DNA of 52,824 nt from Lachnospiraceae bacterium (GCA_021202335.1 JAJQDE010000001.1:1-52824); one strand, 5' to 3'; numbered from the stretch's first letter, positions 15,571 through 24,601 are shown. Numbers and translations are program-made. Notes: generated by a model not told the origin, from the sequence alone.

Positions 15571-17023
15571 TTTCAAGCAGTTCAATGCCCTTTCGTATTC
15601 TTATCAGCGTTTCCTCTTTCCCCAGCACCTCCATAATTTCAGTTGCGCCTGCGGGAGTCATTTGAAGCCCGGAAACCGCCGTTCTTACCGGCCACATGAC
15701 ATAGCCGTTTTTAACCTCCTTTTGCGCCACATAGGACAAAAGAAGCTGATAAAGCGCGTCGTTGCCGTAGTCCTCCTGCGCCTCAAGCATCGGGAGCAAA
15801 TCCTTCAGCAGTAAAAGCGCGCTTTCCTTCGTGGTTTTCATTTTCTTGTGCGCGTACATTGCAGTGTCATACTCCGGAAGCTCCTCAAAAAATCCGATAA
15901 GACCGGGAATATCGGGAAATACCTCTATCCTGGTTTTCACCATGGCGGCTATCTTTTTCAAATCAAGATCCTTTTTGATTGCCTCTTTCATATATGGAAG
16001 CGCCATATCATAGAAACGGTCAAAATCCATCGCCTTGATGTACTCGCCGTTCATCCATTTTAATTTAGCCATATCAAAGACGGACGGCGACTTGTTGATT
16101 CTTGTATAATCAAAATCCCGTATCAGCTCATCGAGAGTGAAAATCTCCCTGTTGTCCTCAGGGCTCCAGCCGAGAAGCGCGATAAAGTTCACAATCGCCT
16201 CCGGCAAAATTCCCTGCTCCACAATGTCATCAAAGGATGAATGTCCGCTGCGCTTACTGAGCTTCTTATGCTCCTCATCCGTAATCAGCGGCAGATGGAT
16301 GTAGACGGGGACTTCCCAGCCAAACGCCTCGTATAGCCTGTTATATTTCGGCGTTGATGAAAGATATTCGTTTCCGCGCACGACATGAGTTATTTCCATC
16401 AGATGGTCGTCCACCACATTCGCAAAATTATAGGTCGGATAGCCATCCGATTTAATAAGTATCATATCGTCAAGCTCCGAATTATCCACGGAAATGTCAC
16501 CGTAAATCTCGTCGTGAAAGCTTGTGACGCCCTCCGTGGGATTATTCTGCCTGATTACATAGGGAACGCCTGACGCAAGCTTCTCTGCGACCTCCTCCTT
16601 GGAAAGTCCGAGGCAGTGCTTGTCGTAGACCGTGATTTCCTTACCCTCAACGACCTCTGATTTAAGCCCTGCAAGCCTTTCCTTATCACAGAAGCAATAA
16701 TAGGCTTCGCCCTTATCAATCAGCTCCTTTGCATATTTCATATATATGCCTGCCTTTACGCGCTCGCTTTGGATATACGGTCCATAGCCCTTATCCTTAT
16801 CCGGTCCTTCGTCATAGACCAGTCCTGTCTTTTCCAGCGTGCTGTATATGATTTCCGTAGCGCCCTCTACATAACGCTCACGGTCCGTGTCCTCTATGCG
16901 GAAAATAAAATCTCCGTCTGCGTGCTTTGCAATCAAAAACTCATATAATGCCGAGCGCAGATTGCCAACGTGCATTTTCCCCGTCGGACTCGGCGCAAAC
17001 CTGCATCTTACCTTCTTTGCCAT
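15560..17023 (-). CDS. gltX: Glutamate--tRNA ligase
   Basis: Charges tRNA-Glu (and, if GatCAB is used, tRNA-Gln) with glutamate. The 487-residue class I synthetase starts MAKKVRCRFAPSPTGKMHVG, whose HVGN is the HIGH-type motif, and has the KMSKS equivalent KKLSKRS around residue 240. A GGGGGAAG Shine-Dalgarno supports the ATG at 17023; a longer in-frame start at 17071 lies over the promoter and is rejected. It has its own promoter at 17062-17090 and is followed by the overlapping helicase gene. A tRNA-Glu(TTC) gene is also in the window. Confidence 0.97.
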   Translation of the reverse strand: MAKKVRCRFAPSPTGKMHVGNLRSALYEFLIAKHADGDFIFRIEDTDRERYVEGATEIIYSTLEKTGLVYDEGPDKDKGYGPYIQSERVKAGIYMKYAKELIDKGEAYYCFCDKERLAGLKSEVVEGKEITVYDKHCLGLSKEEVAEKLASGVPYVIRQNNPTEGVTSFHDEIYGDISVDNSELDDMILIKSDGYPTYNFANVVDDHLMEITHVVRGNEYLSSTPKYNRLYEAFGWEVPVYIHLPLITDEEHKKLSKRSGHSSFDDIVEQGILPEAIVNFIALLGWSPEDNREIFTLDELIRDFDYTRINKSPSVFDMAKLKWMNGEYIKAMDFDRFYDMALPYMKEAIKKDLDLKKIAAMVKTRIEVFPDIPGLIGFFEELPEYDTAMYAHKKMKTTKESALLLLKDLLPMLEAQEDYGNDALYQLLLSYVAQKEVKNGYVMWPVRTAVSGLQMTPAGATEIMEVLGKEETLIRIRKGIELLENAE

Positions 17024-17061
17024 ATTCTTCCCCCATTTCTCTGTTTGGACTACAATATTAG

Positions 17062-17090
17062 ATTTTACCAACCGCCGCAGGTAAAGTCAA
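17062..17090 (-). promoter_or_regulatory. Promoter of gltX
   Basis: Minus strand: TTGACT (17085-17090), a 17-base spacer and TAAAAT (17062-17067). No T-box or other leader structure was seen in the short 5' region. Confidence 0.75.
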
Positions 17091-17105
17091 GCATAAATAC
17101 TCTTA

Positions 17106-18602
17106 TCATTCCGGCTGGCGCAAATCCGCGTCGGGCAGCTTTTTCTCCGATGCGTTCTTGAAGCCGAGCAAATCCTTTGCAGCCGTCGGTATCGCAATAT
17201 TCGTGCCCGCGCCCGCCACGCATCCGCCGGGGCACGCCATTCCCTCAATCAGGCAGCCGTTCTTCTTTCCGGCTTTCGCAAGCATAAGGATTTTTTTGCA
17301 CTCCGAAAGGCTCTCCGCGTGTTCGATGTGGATTTCCGTGTCGGGATAGTATTCCTTTATGCAGCTCTCAATCGCGCTTGCAACGCCGCCCGCCACACCA
17401 TAGCCCCTGCCTGCCGCAGTAGCGCCCTCTAACGTGTCGAGCGCTTCTATCTGCTCAAGCAGTATGCCCTTTGCCTCAAACATTCCCGTCAGCTCTTCAA
17501 AGGTAATGACAAAATCCACGTCGGAGCGCACGGTCCTTCGCATTGCCTCAAGCTTCTTGCTCGCGCACGGCCCGATAAATACCACACTCGCGTCGGGATG
17601 CTCCTCCTTGATTACTCTCGCAGTTGCTACCATCGGCGTAAGCGCGTTACTGATTTTATCGATTGTTTCCGGGAAAAATTTTTTTGCAAGCATAGACCAC
17701 GATGGGCAGCATGAGGTAAGCAGAAACGGCAGCTCACCCGTCGCGACCTCATTCACATAATGCTCCGCCTCCGTCATCGCGCCCATATCGGCTCCGACCG
17801 CCGTTTCATACACATCATAAAAGCCAAGCTCCTTTAAGGCTGTTTTTATCATATTCGGCGTTACATTAGGGCCAAACTGCCCTACAAACGACGGCGCAAC
17901 CTGCGCAATGATTTTTCTTCCCGACTGCATGGCGCGGATGAGCTGGAATATCTGCGACTTATCCGCGATTGCGCCAAACGGACAGCTCACCATGCACTGT
18001 CCGCAGGAAACGCATTTGTCATTGTCTATGACAGCCCGCCCGTGCATATCCGACCTGATGGCGTTTACGCCGCAATGCTCAAGGCACGGTCTTTGCTGAT
18101 GTGAAATAGCGTCATACGGACATACGGTCTTGCATTTTCCGCATTTAATGCATTTCTCCTGGTCTATGATTGAACGTCCGTCCTTCATCGTAATCGCACC
18201 TCTGGGGCAGACCTCGTTACAGGGGTGCGCAAGACAGCCCATGCACTTGTTTGTCACCTCATATTTATTTTCCGCACAGGCATTGCACGCCGATGAGATT
18301 ACCTGCATCAGAGGCGGCTCGTAATACTTTTCATCAATATTGCTCTCCTCCACGCCGCAGCTAACCTGTACCGGCTCATCCTCCGGGCGCAGCGACATTC
18401 CCATCGCAAGCCTTGTGCGCTCGCGCACGATTTCGCGCTCCCTGTAAATATTATTCCAATACGGCGAATTTTCCACATTCACCAGCTTATACGGAAGCGC
18501 TTCCATGTCCTCCACAATATTTTCGGAATTATAAGCCATATTTGCCACTTCCCTGAAAATCGCCCGCCTTATTTTCCTGACCTGCGTATCTATTCCTCTC
18601 AT
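17106..18602 (-). CDS. [FeFe]-hydrogenase, monomeric group B type
   Basis: An iron-only hydrogenase-type enzyme (498 residues) that would exchange electrons between ferredoxin and H2. The N-terminal third carries Fe-S cysteines, including NKCMGCLAHPCNEVCP (about 119-132), CIKCGKCKTVCP (151-162) and CVSCGQCMVSCP (197-208). The H-cluster domain (about 220-480) has the three signature loops: L1 TSCCPSW (C298, C299), L2 IGPCASKK (C346) and L3 EGMACPGGC (C457, C461). All cluster ligands and the proton-relay cysteine are present. The loop variants fit the less-studied group B enzymes. No maturase genes (hydEFG) are in the window. The ATG is preceded by AGGAGG nine bases away. Physiological direction is unknown. 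Confidence 0.88.
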   Translation of the reverse strand: MRGIDTQVRKIRRAIFREVANMAYNSENIVEDMEALPYKLVNVENSPYWNNIYREREIVRERTRLAMGMSLRPEDEPVQVSCGVEESNIDEKYYEPPLMQVISSACNACAENKYEVTNKCMGCLAHPCNEVCPRGAITMKDGRSIIDQEKCIKCGKCKTVCPYDAISHQQRPCLEHCGVNAIRSDMHGRAVIDNDKCVSCGQCMVSCPFGAIADKSQIFQLIRAMQSGRKIIAQVAPSFVGQFGPNVTPNMIKTALKELGFYDVYETAVGADMGAMTEAEHYVNEVATGELPFLLTSCCPSWSMLAKKFFPETIDKISNALTPMVATARVIKEEHPDASVVFIGPCASKKLEAMRRTVRSDVDFVITFEELTGMFEAKGILLEQIEALDTLEGATAAGRGYGVAGGVASAIESCIKEYYPDTEIHIEHAESLSECKKILMLAKAGKKNGCLIEGMACPGGCVAGAGTNIAIPTAAKDLLGFKNASEKKLPDADLRQPE

Positions 18603-18700
18603 TCCCTCACGCCTCCTAAGCTCTGCCTTAAATTTTCAAGCTTATTTTGACATATTTTTAACAAACATGCAACCCTTTACCGAAAACTTTTCGATATACA

Positions 18701-18738
18701 AATCATGACCACCCGTTTTTTTACGGGTGGTCATGATT
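18701..18738 (-). terminator. Perfect 16-bp hairpin at the end of the pectin operon
   Basis: Arms 18701-18716 and 18723-18738 are perfectly complementary (core GACCACCCGT/ACGGGTGGTC) around six identical bases (T on plus, A in the minus transcript). It includes the stop codon of the isomerase-like gene. No clear U-run follows on the minus strand, so it may be a terminator or a 3'-end-protecting hairpin. Confidence 0.55.
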
Positions 18739-19573
18739 AACTGTTTTTATAAACCTCTCTGATATGCTCAAGCGCCGCCACCGCATTATCCGGGCTTGTA
18801 TTTTCAAGCGTAGCATGCATAAACGGCTTTTCCTTCTTCATGTACGGAATGACACGCTCCCAGTGGCACATTCCCTGCCCTACCGGAACCGACACCAGCT
18901 TTCCGTCATTAATGACAAAGTCCTTCACATGAAGCACTGCCACGTCCTTTCCCAGCAGCTCGACCGCCTCATCCAAAATTTCATCCTGCTTTTCATAATT
19001 ATAAATTTCAAGCAGATTTACGGGGTCTAAAATAATCCTGAGATTTGGCGAATTGATTTCGTCAAGCACGCGCCGGGCGCGGACCGGATTGCATACAATG
19101 TGCCGTACCACCGGTTCAATCGCCATGAGCACGCCCATCTGCTCCGCGTATTTTACCACGGGACGAAGATTGCTGATAAAGGTTTCCAACGCCTCCTCGC
19201 TCCAACATGCCTCCTCAAACTTATACTCGACATTGGGCGCGCCTGTTTCCGTCCCTACCACTCCCGCGCCCAAGTACGCCGCAAAGCGGATGTTCGCCAT
19301 ATATTTATTCTGAATTGCCTTAAGCTTTTCAGGGTCAGGATTGGCAAGATTCAGATAACAGCCCAGCACTGCCACGTCAAGCCCGTACTTATCAAAAAGC
19401 CTTTTTAAATACATCGCATAGCCCGGCGTCAGCGCGCTGTCCGCAACTGAATTTTCGCTGATGACCTTCGAGAGCGCAAGATGGCAGCATGCAAAGCCCT
19501 GCTCCTTTACCGCCGCAAGCCGCTCCTCCAACGGAGCCTTTATTGCATCATGTAACCGAATACCAAACTGCAT
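18737..19573 (-). CDS. Sugar phosphate isomerase/epimerase-family protein (xylose-isomerase-like TIM barrel)
   Basis: A 278-residue AP endonuclease 2/xylose-isomerase-like TIM barrel protein. Typical features are FGIRLHD at the start, LGCYLNLANPD, GVVGTETGAP, IEPVV near the middle, the metal-site stretch NLRIILDPVNLLE, and LHVKDFVINDGK. These support divalent-metal sugar isomerase or epimerase chemistry, but the substrate cannot be read from sequence. It is the last gene of the pectin operon, so a keto-sugar derived from galacturonate or rhamnogalacturonan is a reasonable inference. The ATG at 19573 follows GGAGG by six bases; an upstream in-frame ATG at 19606 lacks such support. Confidence 0.8.
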   Translation of the reverse strand: MQFGIRLHDAIKAPLEERLAAVKEQGFACCHLALSKVISENSVADSALTPGYAMYLKRLFDKYGLDVAVLGCYLNLANPDPEKLKAIQNKYMANIRFAAYLGAGVVGTETGAPNVEYKFEEACWSEEALETFISNLRPVVKYAEQMGVLMAIEPVVRHIVCNPVRARRVLDEINSPNLRIILDPVNLLEIYNYEKQDEILDEAVELLGKDVAVLHVKDFVINDGKLVSVPVGQGMCHWERVIPYMKKEKPFMHATLENTSPDNAVAALEHIREVYKNS

Positions 19574-19612
19574 ATTAATCCTCCAATCTTCCAAAATTAT
19601 ATCCACAGCAGC

Positions 19613-21703
19613 TCAATCCGCAAAGCGGGTTATTCCAAACCCTTGCATGATATCGCCCAAATGCTCGTCGTGCCAGCGGTGCCCGCCCTCACAGACATCG
19701 TGCACCACCCTGTCCTCATGCCCGGACAGGCGATACGCCGCCCTGATTATGTCCACCTGCTCATAAACATTCTCAAGACCTCTCGGACCGTTCAAATGGT
19801 CGCCCCTGCACGACTGTATCATCAGATTTCGCGGCGCAATCAGGCTTGCAATGTCGCCCATGTCAAAGCGCTCCCACAGATGCGGCACGTAATTGCAGCT
19901 GCAATTGCCGTTCAAAAGCATAAGCGACTCCTTACATCCGTACATATATCCGCTGATGAAAGCATTTTTCACACGTTCGTCAAGTGCCGCAAAATAAAGC
20001 GTCTGCATCCCGCCGCCCGAAAAGCCCAGGCAGGAAACATTTTTTGCGTCCCAGCCCATCGCATCAGCCTGTTCTTCGATAAAATCCATAATTTTCATCA
20101 AATCCCACGCGCACATGCCCGCCACCGTTTCGCCGATTGCCTCAGCCATATGGGCAAGATGAAAGCAGGAGGAGGTGAGAAAATCCGCTTCCTTATCGCC
20201 CTGCTTTTTCTCATCACGCCGTTCGCCAAAGCCGCGGCAGTCCGGACATATTACCGTAAAGCCCTGCCTGGCAAGCTGCAGACCGTAATCATAGTTGAAT
20301 TTTTTAATGGCGTCCGCCACCGCAGGTATTTCGCTAACGCCCGCCACCGAATACTTTCCTGCTCCCTGATGCCCCGGAGGCGCTATAAAGACTCTGTTCT
20401 TCTTCATGCCCTGACCCGAATTGCGCGGAGGCGTCAGAATATACATCGGAATCCACACATCCTGCTCCGACTGTATCAACACCCTTTGCCTCACAATTCC
20501 GCGGTTTTCGGCATCCTCAAGCGTCACCGTTTCCTCCGTGCGCGGCATCAGTTCAACCTTGTCCATTTTGTCAAGCCCCAAAAGCTCCCACAATGTCCGG
20601 CGCGCCTTGGTCTGCCATTTTTGAAATTCCTCAAGCGTATTTCCCAAAAATGCGTCCCTGCGCGCGTAGCGGTCAAATTTTGACAGCATGTTCGGAAGGC
20701 TGCTGTAATATGTCTTGATTGAAATTGTCCTCATAAAGCCCCCGTTTTTAAAGCCCAGCACATTTTCACGCGTATATTTTGCCGCTTCCTGTGCGCTAAG
20801 CATTTTCACAAACGGCGCGCGCTCCTTTGAAGCGCCCTCGCCAAAATTTCCATACTCCGCAAAGAACATTGTGTCCCACGCGTTTTTCTTATCCCAATCG
20901 TGCCAGCCTTCTTTTTTAATGTGTGCTCCGATTTCGGAATTTAAGATAACCGCTTTGGCAAAATCACGCCACGGTCTGCCAAGATACGCGCTTTCTCTCG
21001 GACAGTCGCTCGTAAAGCGGCAATGGTTGAACACATAGCCGAACTCCTCTCCCTCATAGGTTGAGGGCGCTGTCACATAGCCGCTAAGCATATCGTTGCG
21101 GTTTCGCATAAAAATTTCGCAGCCTTCAAAATACGCCGTCGCGCTTCCGAAAATAAAGTCAATATTTCCGGAAATAAAGCAATCCTTGTACAGATGCCTT
21201 CCGTGTCGGCGCGGCGCAAACTCCTTTGGCCCCTTAAAGCCGCCCGGCTGTTTTTCCTTTTTGGGAAGCTGAGCGGTAAAGAGCGTATCCTGATAGCCCT
21301 CGAAGCGGCAATTCTCAAAGGAGAGTCTGTCACCGTCAGCGTAAACAGCCAACGCCTGCCCTACCTCATATCCCTGTCCCGCTTCATTCATAAATGAGAT
21401 GTGACAGGCATAAAAATCGTCGGCGTCAATAAACACGCTCGGAGTCCTGAACGTGCCGCGTTTATCGCCATCCGGCATCACGTCCAGCGCCGCATCCGAC
21501 CATGTGATTTTTGTAGTGCCTTCGTCCTCGCCGATAAATGAAACATTGTTCTGATTTATAACAAGCCGCTCGCGATAAATCCCGGGGGAAATATGCAGGA
21601 CGACCTTGCTGCCGTCATATTCCGCGGCAGCCTCAAGCGCCTCCCCTATCGTCGAAAACTCTTTTTGTCCGTCTTTAGAAACATACATCTCTTTTACTTC
21701 CAT
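19613..21703 (-). CDS. Pectin methylesterase fused to alpha/beta-hydrolase esterase
   Basis: A 696-residue two-domain enzyme. Residues about 5-320 form a carbohydrate esterase family 8 pectin methylesterase with FEGYQDTLF (D139), GNIDFIFGSATAYFEG (D182) and YLGRPWRDFAKAV (R243). Residues about 330-696 form a dienelactone-hydrolase/acetyl-esterase-like domain with PDCRGFGER, nucleophile GFSGGG (S562), a GDH segment near 634-636 that may hold the acid, and GGHRW (H675). It would remove methyl esters, and possibly acetyl groups, from pectic oligosaccharides. There is no signal peptide, so it acts in the cytosol. An alternative start five codons in (21688) has a GGAAG site. It follows the GH105 gene by 18 bases. 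The acetyl-esterase substrate is inferred. Confidence 0.88.
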   Translation of the reverse strand: MEVKEMYVSKDGQKEFSTIGEALEAAAEYDGSKVVLHISPGIYRERLVINQNNVSFIGEDEGTTKITWSDAALDVMPDGDKRGTFRTPSVFIDADDFYACHISFMNEAGQGYEVGQALAVYADGDRLSFENCRFEGYQDTLFTAQLPKKEKQPGGFKGPKEFAPRRHGRHLYKDCFISGNIDFIFGSATAYFEGCEIFMRNRNDMLSGYVTAPSTYEGEEFGYVFNHCRFTSDCPRESAYLGRPWRDFAKAVILNSEIGAHIKKEGWHDWDKKNAWDTMFFAEYGNFGEGASKERAPFVKMLSAQEAAKYTRENVLGFKNGGFMRTISIKTYYSSLPNMLSKFDRYARRDAFLGNTLEEFQKWQTKARRTLWELLGLDKMDKVELMPRTEETVTLEDAENRGIVRQRVLIQSEQDVWIPMYILTPPRNSGQGMKKNRVFIAPPGHQGAGKYSVAGVSEIPAVADAIKKFNYDYGLQLARQGFTVICPDCRGFGERRDEKKQGDKEADFLTSSCFHLAHMAEAIGETVAGMCAWDLMKIMDFIEEQADAMGWDAKNVSCLGFSGGGMQTLYFAALDERVKNAFISGYMYGCKESLMLLNGNCSCNYVPHLWERFDMGDIASLIAPRNLMIQSCRGDHLNGPRGLENVYEQVDIIRAAYRLSGHEDRVVHDVCEGGHRWHDEHLGDIMQGFGITRFAD

Positions 21704-21721
21704 AACCGTATTGCAACCCCG

Positions 21722-22855
21722 CTATCCTTCTATTCTGCACATCTCCGCGTAAGCAAACAGGAACGGTCCGGTACCCTTTGCGTCGTCCTTCACTATCGGC
21801 TCGGTCATATAGTATTCGTAGGTACCGTCACGCCATTTTTTATCATCCGGACCCAGCCCCGCCATAAGACAGATTCCGCCAAGGCTCATCTCGCCGTCAA
21901 CCGTCGTCAGATATTTATCGCAGATACCGTTAAACGCCTTTACGCCATACGCGCTGTATTCTTTGGGAAGATAACCCAAACGCGCGCCCTTCATAAGGCA
22001 GAACGCCATGATGGCGCTGCCGCTTGTTTCCAAATAATTCTTTTCCCTGCCGGGGAAATTCGGCACCTGATACCACATTCCCTCGGGTGACTGATACTTG
22101 AGCATCGCATCTATTAAATCCTTATACATTTTCGCCAAATGCTCATAGTCGGGAGTTCCCGCATCAGCAATAATCAGTGTGTCGAGCAAAGCCATCGAAA
22201 ACCATCCAAGCGAACGCAGCCAGAAGTTCTTTGAAAGACCCGTTTCGGAATCCGCCCAAAACATCTTTCTCTCCGAATCGTATGCATGATAATACAGACC
22301 CGTTTCGGAATCCCTCATATTTTTCTCCACGTTAAAGAACTGCGCGTAGATGTCATTGTAATTTTTCTTGTCGTTAAAGCGCTTTTCATACTCCATGTAA
22401 AAGGGCTGCGCCATGTACAGACCGTCCAGCCATACCTGGTGGGGATAAATGTTTTTGTGCCAAAAATTCCCCTCCTTCGTGCGCGGCATTTCCAATATCT
22501 GACTGTAAATGGTTTTCGTAGCCTTTGCATACTTTTCCTTACCCGTCAGGTCATAAAGCGTAAAGAGGTTTTTGCCCTCGTTAATATTGTCCAAATTCAG
22601 CTCGTCCTTGTCGTAGCCCCGAATTGTTCCGTCCTCTTCCACGCGGTACCCGATATATTCGTCAGAGAACTTAAGATATTTCTCATCTCCCGACACCTTA
22701 TAAAGCTCCAAAAACGCCATAATCATGCAGCCGTCAATATAATCCCAGGTTGCCTTTTTCCCTGCCCTTATTTTTTCAATGTTCCACACAGGCTCGTCCA
22801 GCGTGCTCCTGTCAATCAATCCTCTCCCATATTTTTCCACAATTTCAATAGCCAT
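21722..22855 (-). CDS. GH105 unsaturated rhamnogalacturonyl/galacturonyl hydrolase (YteR-like)
   Basis: A 377-residue (alpha/alpha)6-barrel hydrolase that removes the unsaturated uronic acid left at the end of oligosaccharides by pectate or rhamnogalacturonan lyases. The catalytic Asp region reads YPHQVWLDGLYMAQPF (D144, equivalent to YteR D143), and a second acidic site, LDNINEGKNLF (D89), also fits. The C-terminal TGPFLFAYAEM segment is typical. There is no signal peptide, so it should be cytosolic. The Shine-Dalgarno GGAGGG lies before the ATG. It sits between the GH28 and the esterase fusion genes. Rhamnogalacturonan versus homogalacturonan preference cannot be decided. Confidence 0.92.
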   Translation of the reverse strand: MAIEIVEKYGRGLIDRSTLDEPVWNIEKIRAGKKATWDYIDGCMIMAFLELYKVSGDEKYLKFSDEYIGYRVEEDGTIRGYDKDELNLDNINEGKNLFTLYDLTGKEKYAKATKTIYSQILEMPRTKEGNFWHKNIYPHQVWLDGLYMAQPFYMEYEKRFNDKKNYNDIYAQFFNVEKNMRDSETGLYYHAYDSERKMFWADSETGLSKNFWLRSLGWFSMALLDTLIIADAGTPDYEHLAKMYKDLIDAMLKYQSPEGMWYQVPNFPGREKNYLETSGSAIMAFCLMKGARLGYLPKEYSAYGVKAFNGICDKYLTTVDGEMSLGGICLMAGLGPDDKKWRDGTYEYYMTEPIVKDDAKGTGPFLFAYAEMCRIEG

Positions 22856-22897
22856 TTGTACCCTCCGCTTTCCATGCGTTTTCGCGCATAAATCATT

Positions 22898-24451
22898 TTA
22901 TTGATTGATGAAACAATCAATTCCGTCACTTATGACCGGCTCGCCCTTTTGCCCCGAAACAGTCACGTTCTTCAATTCAAATGTTTCGATATTTTTTGCA
23001 AAAATTCCGGTATTTGTCTGCTTATCAGCGCCGTCCATCATCGCGGGGACTCCTGCCGTAGGATTTTCCGCAAATGAGAACTCAGCGTTTTCAAAAATTA
23101 CATGATGTATCTTCTGCTCCGGGAGTCCGTACATATAAGACGCCGCCGCGTGGCAGTTCGTCGCCTTAAGGTTTTTAAACAGAAAATCCCCAAGATACGG
23201 CGTGCGCTCGTCAACCGGATAAGGCTCCTTCGACTGCACATATTCGGAATGACCGTCCGAATCGCAAAAATAAAAGGAATTCATGACCACCGGCGTCATC
23301 ACATGATCCATGATTATATTCTCAAATTTTATGCCTGTTACAATCGCGTCCTTGCCGCGCCCGCGCCTTGTCTTGATTCGCAGCCCTCTGTCCGTATGTA
23401 AAAACAGGCAGTTTTCCACGTTTAAGCTCTTAACGCCGCCTGCCATCTCACTTCCTATCGTAATCGAGCCGTGTCCGTCCCGCATACAGCACTGCCTGAT
23501 TGTGAGGTTTTCGGACGGTGTCTTATATTTCGCTCCCATGTAAATTTTCCCTGATTTAATCGCAATACAGTCGTCGCCAACGGAGAAATACACACCGATG
23601 ATTTCAACATTTTTGCAGGATTCAGGGTCAAGCCCGTCCGTATTTGGGGAATCCTTTGGTCCCAGAACATTGATGCCGATAAATTTCAGGTTTTCCGAAA
23701 AATACGGATGTATGTTCCACGAGGGACTGTTTTGAACCGTTATGCCATGAAGCACGACATTTTTACATTTATTAAGGAAAATCATCCTCGGACGCCACGC
23801 AATGCGCTTCACCTTCGGATTGTCCCACCAATTCTCACGGCTCGCGCAGCCGTCTATGGTTCCCTGTCCCGTAATCACCACATTCTCCACGTTGATTCCC
23901 GTGATAATTCCGGCAAACATATCCAGCGGATCGCCCTCCCACGTGCCGAGCAGATATTCCTTTTCCTTATCCACACACTCAATTTTCCCCGGCAGAACGG
24001 GAAATTTATTTCTGTCCGTGAAAGCCGAAAGAGTGGCGTCCTTTCCTATCTCAAGCACCAAATCGCTCTTTAGGAAAATCGGATAAATCTTATATACGCC
24101 TGCGGGTATGTAAACTCTGCCTCCCTTCGGGCACGCGTTAATCGCGCACTGAATAAATAAGGTATCGTCCGTTTCCCCATCGCCCTTCGCGCCAAAATCC
24201 TTTACGTTAAGGGTGACATACTCATCATCGGTAGTGACCTGAAAGCTCTCCGTTTCCTCCCCGTACTTTATCCGCACGTCGTAGCTTGTGGCAGGCTCAA
24301 GCCCGAACACGCTCGCTACATTTCTGTCACTTTTTTCAGCAAGACTGCCATTCACATAAATTTCATGCTGCCGCTCTGATGAAAAGTAACCATTGTCCAT
24401 GATTTCAACCACAAAGCTCGTGGACGTCTTGTAGATAATGTCATACTTCAT
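22898..24451 (-). CDS. GH28 polygalacturonase-family glycoside hydrolase
   Basis: A 517-residue protein with an N-terminal fibronectin-III-like part (about 1-80) and a right-handed beta-helix from VKDFGAKGDGETDD onward. GH28 catalytic motifs are all present: SPNTDGLDPE (D272), VGDDCIAIKSG (D293, D294), DGHGSITIGSE (H327) and DRGLRIKTRRGRG (R358, K360). It hydrolyses alpha-1,4-galacturonosyl bonds. The N-terminal domain and lack of a signal peptide fit an exo-acting, cytosolic enzyme on oligogalacturonides. The ATG at 24451 follows GGAGGAATTT, so the in-frame starts at 24475 and 24463 are less likely. It is the first gene of the pectin operon, with a promoter at 24499-24527. Confidence 0.94.
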   Translation of the reverse strand: MKYDIIYKTSTSFVVEIMDNGYFSSERQHEIYVNGSLAEKSDRNVASVFGLEPATSYDVRIKYGEETESFQVTTDDEYVTLNVKDFGAKGDGETDDTLFIQCAINACPKGGRVYIPAGVYKIYPIFLKSDLVLEIGKDATLSAFTDRNKFPVLPGKIECVDKEKEYLLGTWEGDPLDMFAGIITGINVENVVITGQGTIDGCASRENWWDNPKVKRIAWRPRMIFLNKCKNVVLHGITVQNSPSWNIHPYFSENLKFIGINVLGPKDSPNTDGLDPESCKNVEIIGVYFSVGDDCIAIKSGKIYMGAKYKTPSENLTIRQCCMRDGHGSITIGSEMAGGVKSLNVENCLFLHTDRGLRIKTRRGRGKDAIVTGIKFENIIMDHVMTPVVMNSFYFCDSDGHSEYVQSKEPYPVDERTPYLGDFLFKNLKATNCHAAASYMYGLPEQKIHHVIFENAEFSFAENPTAGVPAMMDGADKQTNTGIFAKNIETFELKNVTVSGQKGEPVISDGIDCFINQ

Positions 24452-24498
24452 AAATTCCTCCATTCTGTCAGACAATTTAAAACTGTGCTGTCCTTTTT

Positions 24499-24527
24499 CA
24501 TATACTTCTACGATAACACATTTGCAA
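24499..24527 (-). promoter_or_regulatory. Promoter of the pectin operon
   Basis: Minus strand: TTGCAA (24522-24527), a 17-base spacer and TATATG (24499-24504). The -10 box is weak, as expected for a regulated promoter. No clear operator palindrome or catabolite-responsive element was found in the 211-bp divergent gap. Confidence 0.45.
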
Positions 24528-24601
24528 ATAAATATCCACTAAAAAATGTGCGCGCTTTTATTGAAAATTTATAATAAAATAAATATTTTTTTTCATTTCT
24601 A

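Noticed and set aside
19643-20683. A 346-residue plus-strand frame antisense to the esterase fusion
   Set aside because: It is the GC-biased antisense shadow of a gene with clear catalytic motifs; no ribosome binding site or domain is seen.
22239-22316. Near-identical 18-bp direct repeat inside the GH105 gene
   Set aside because: It encodes the repeated segment DSETGL within the barrel loops and has no sign of being a mobile element.
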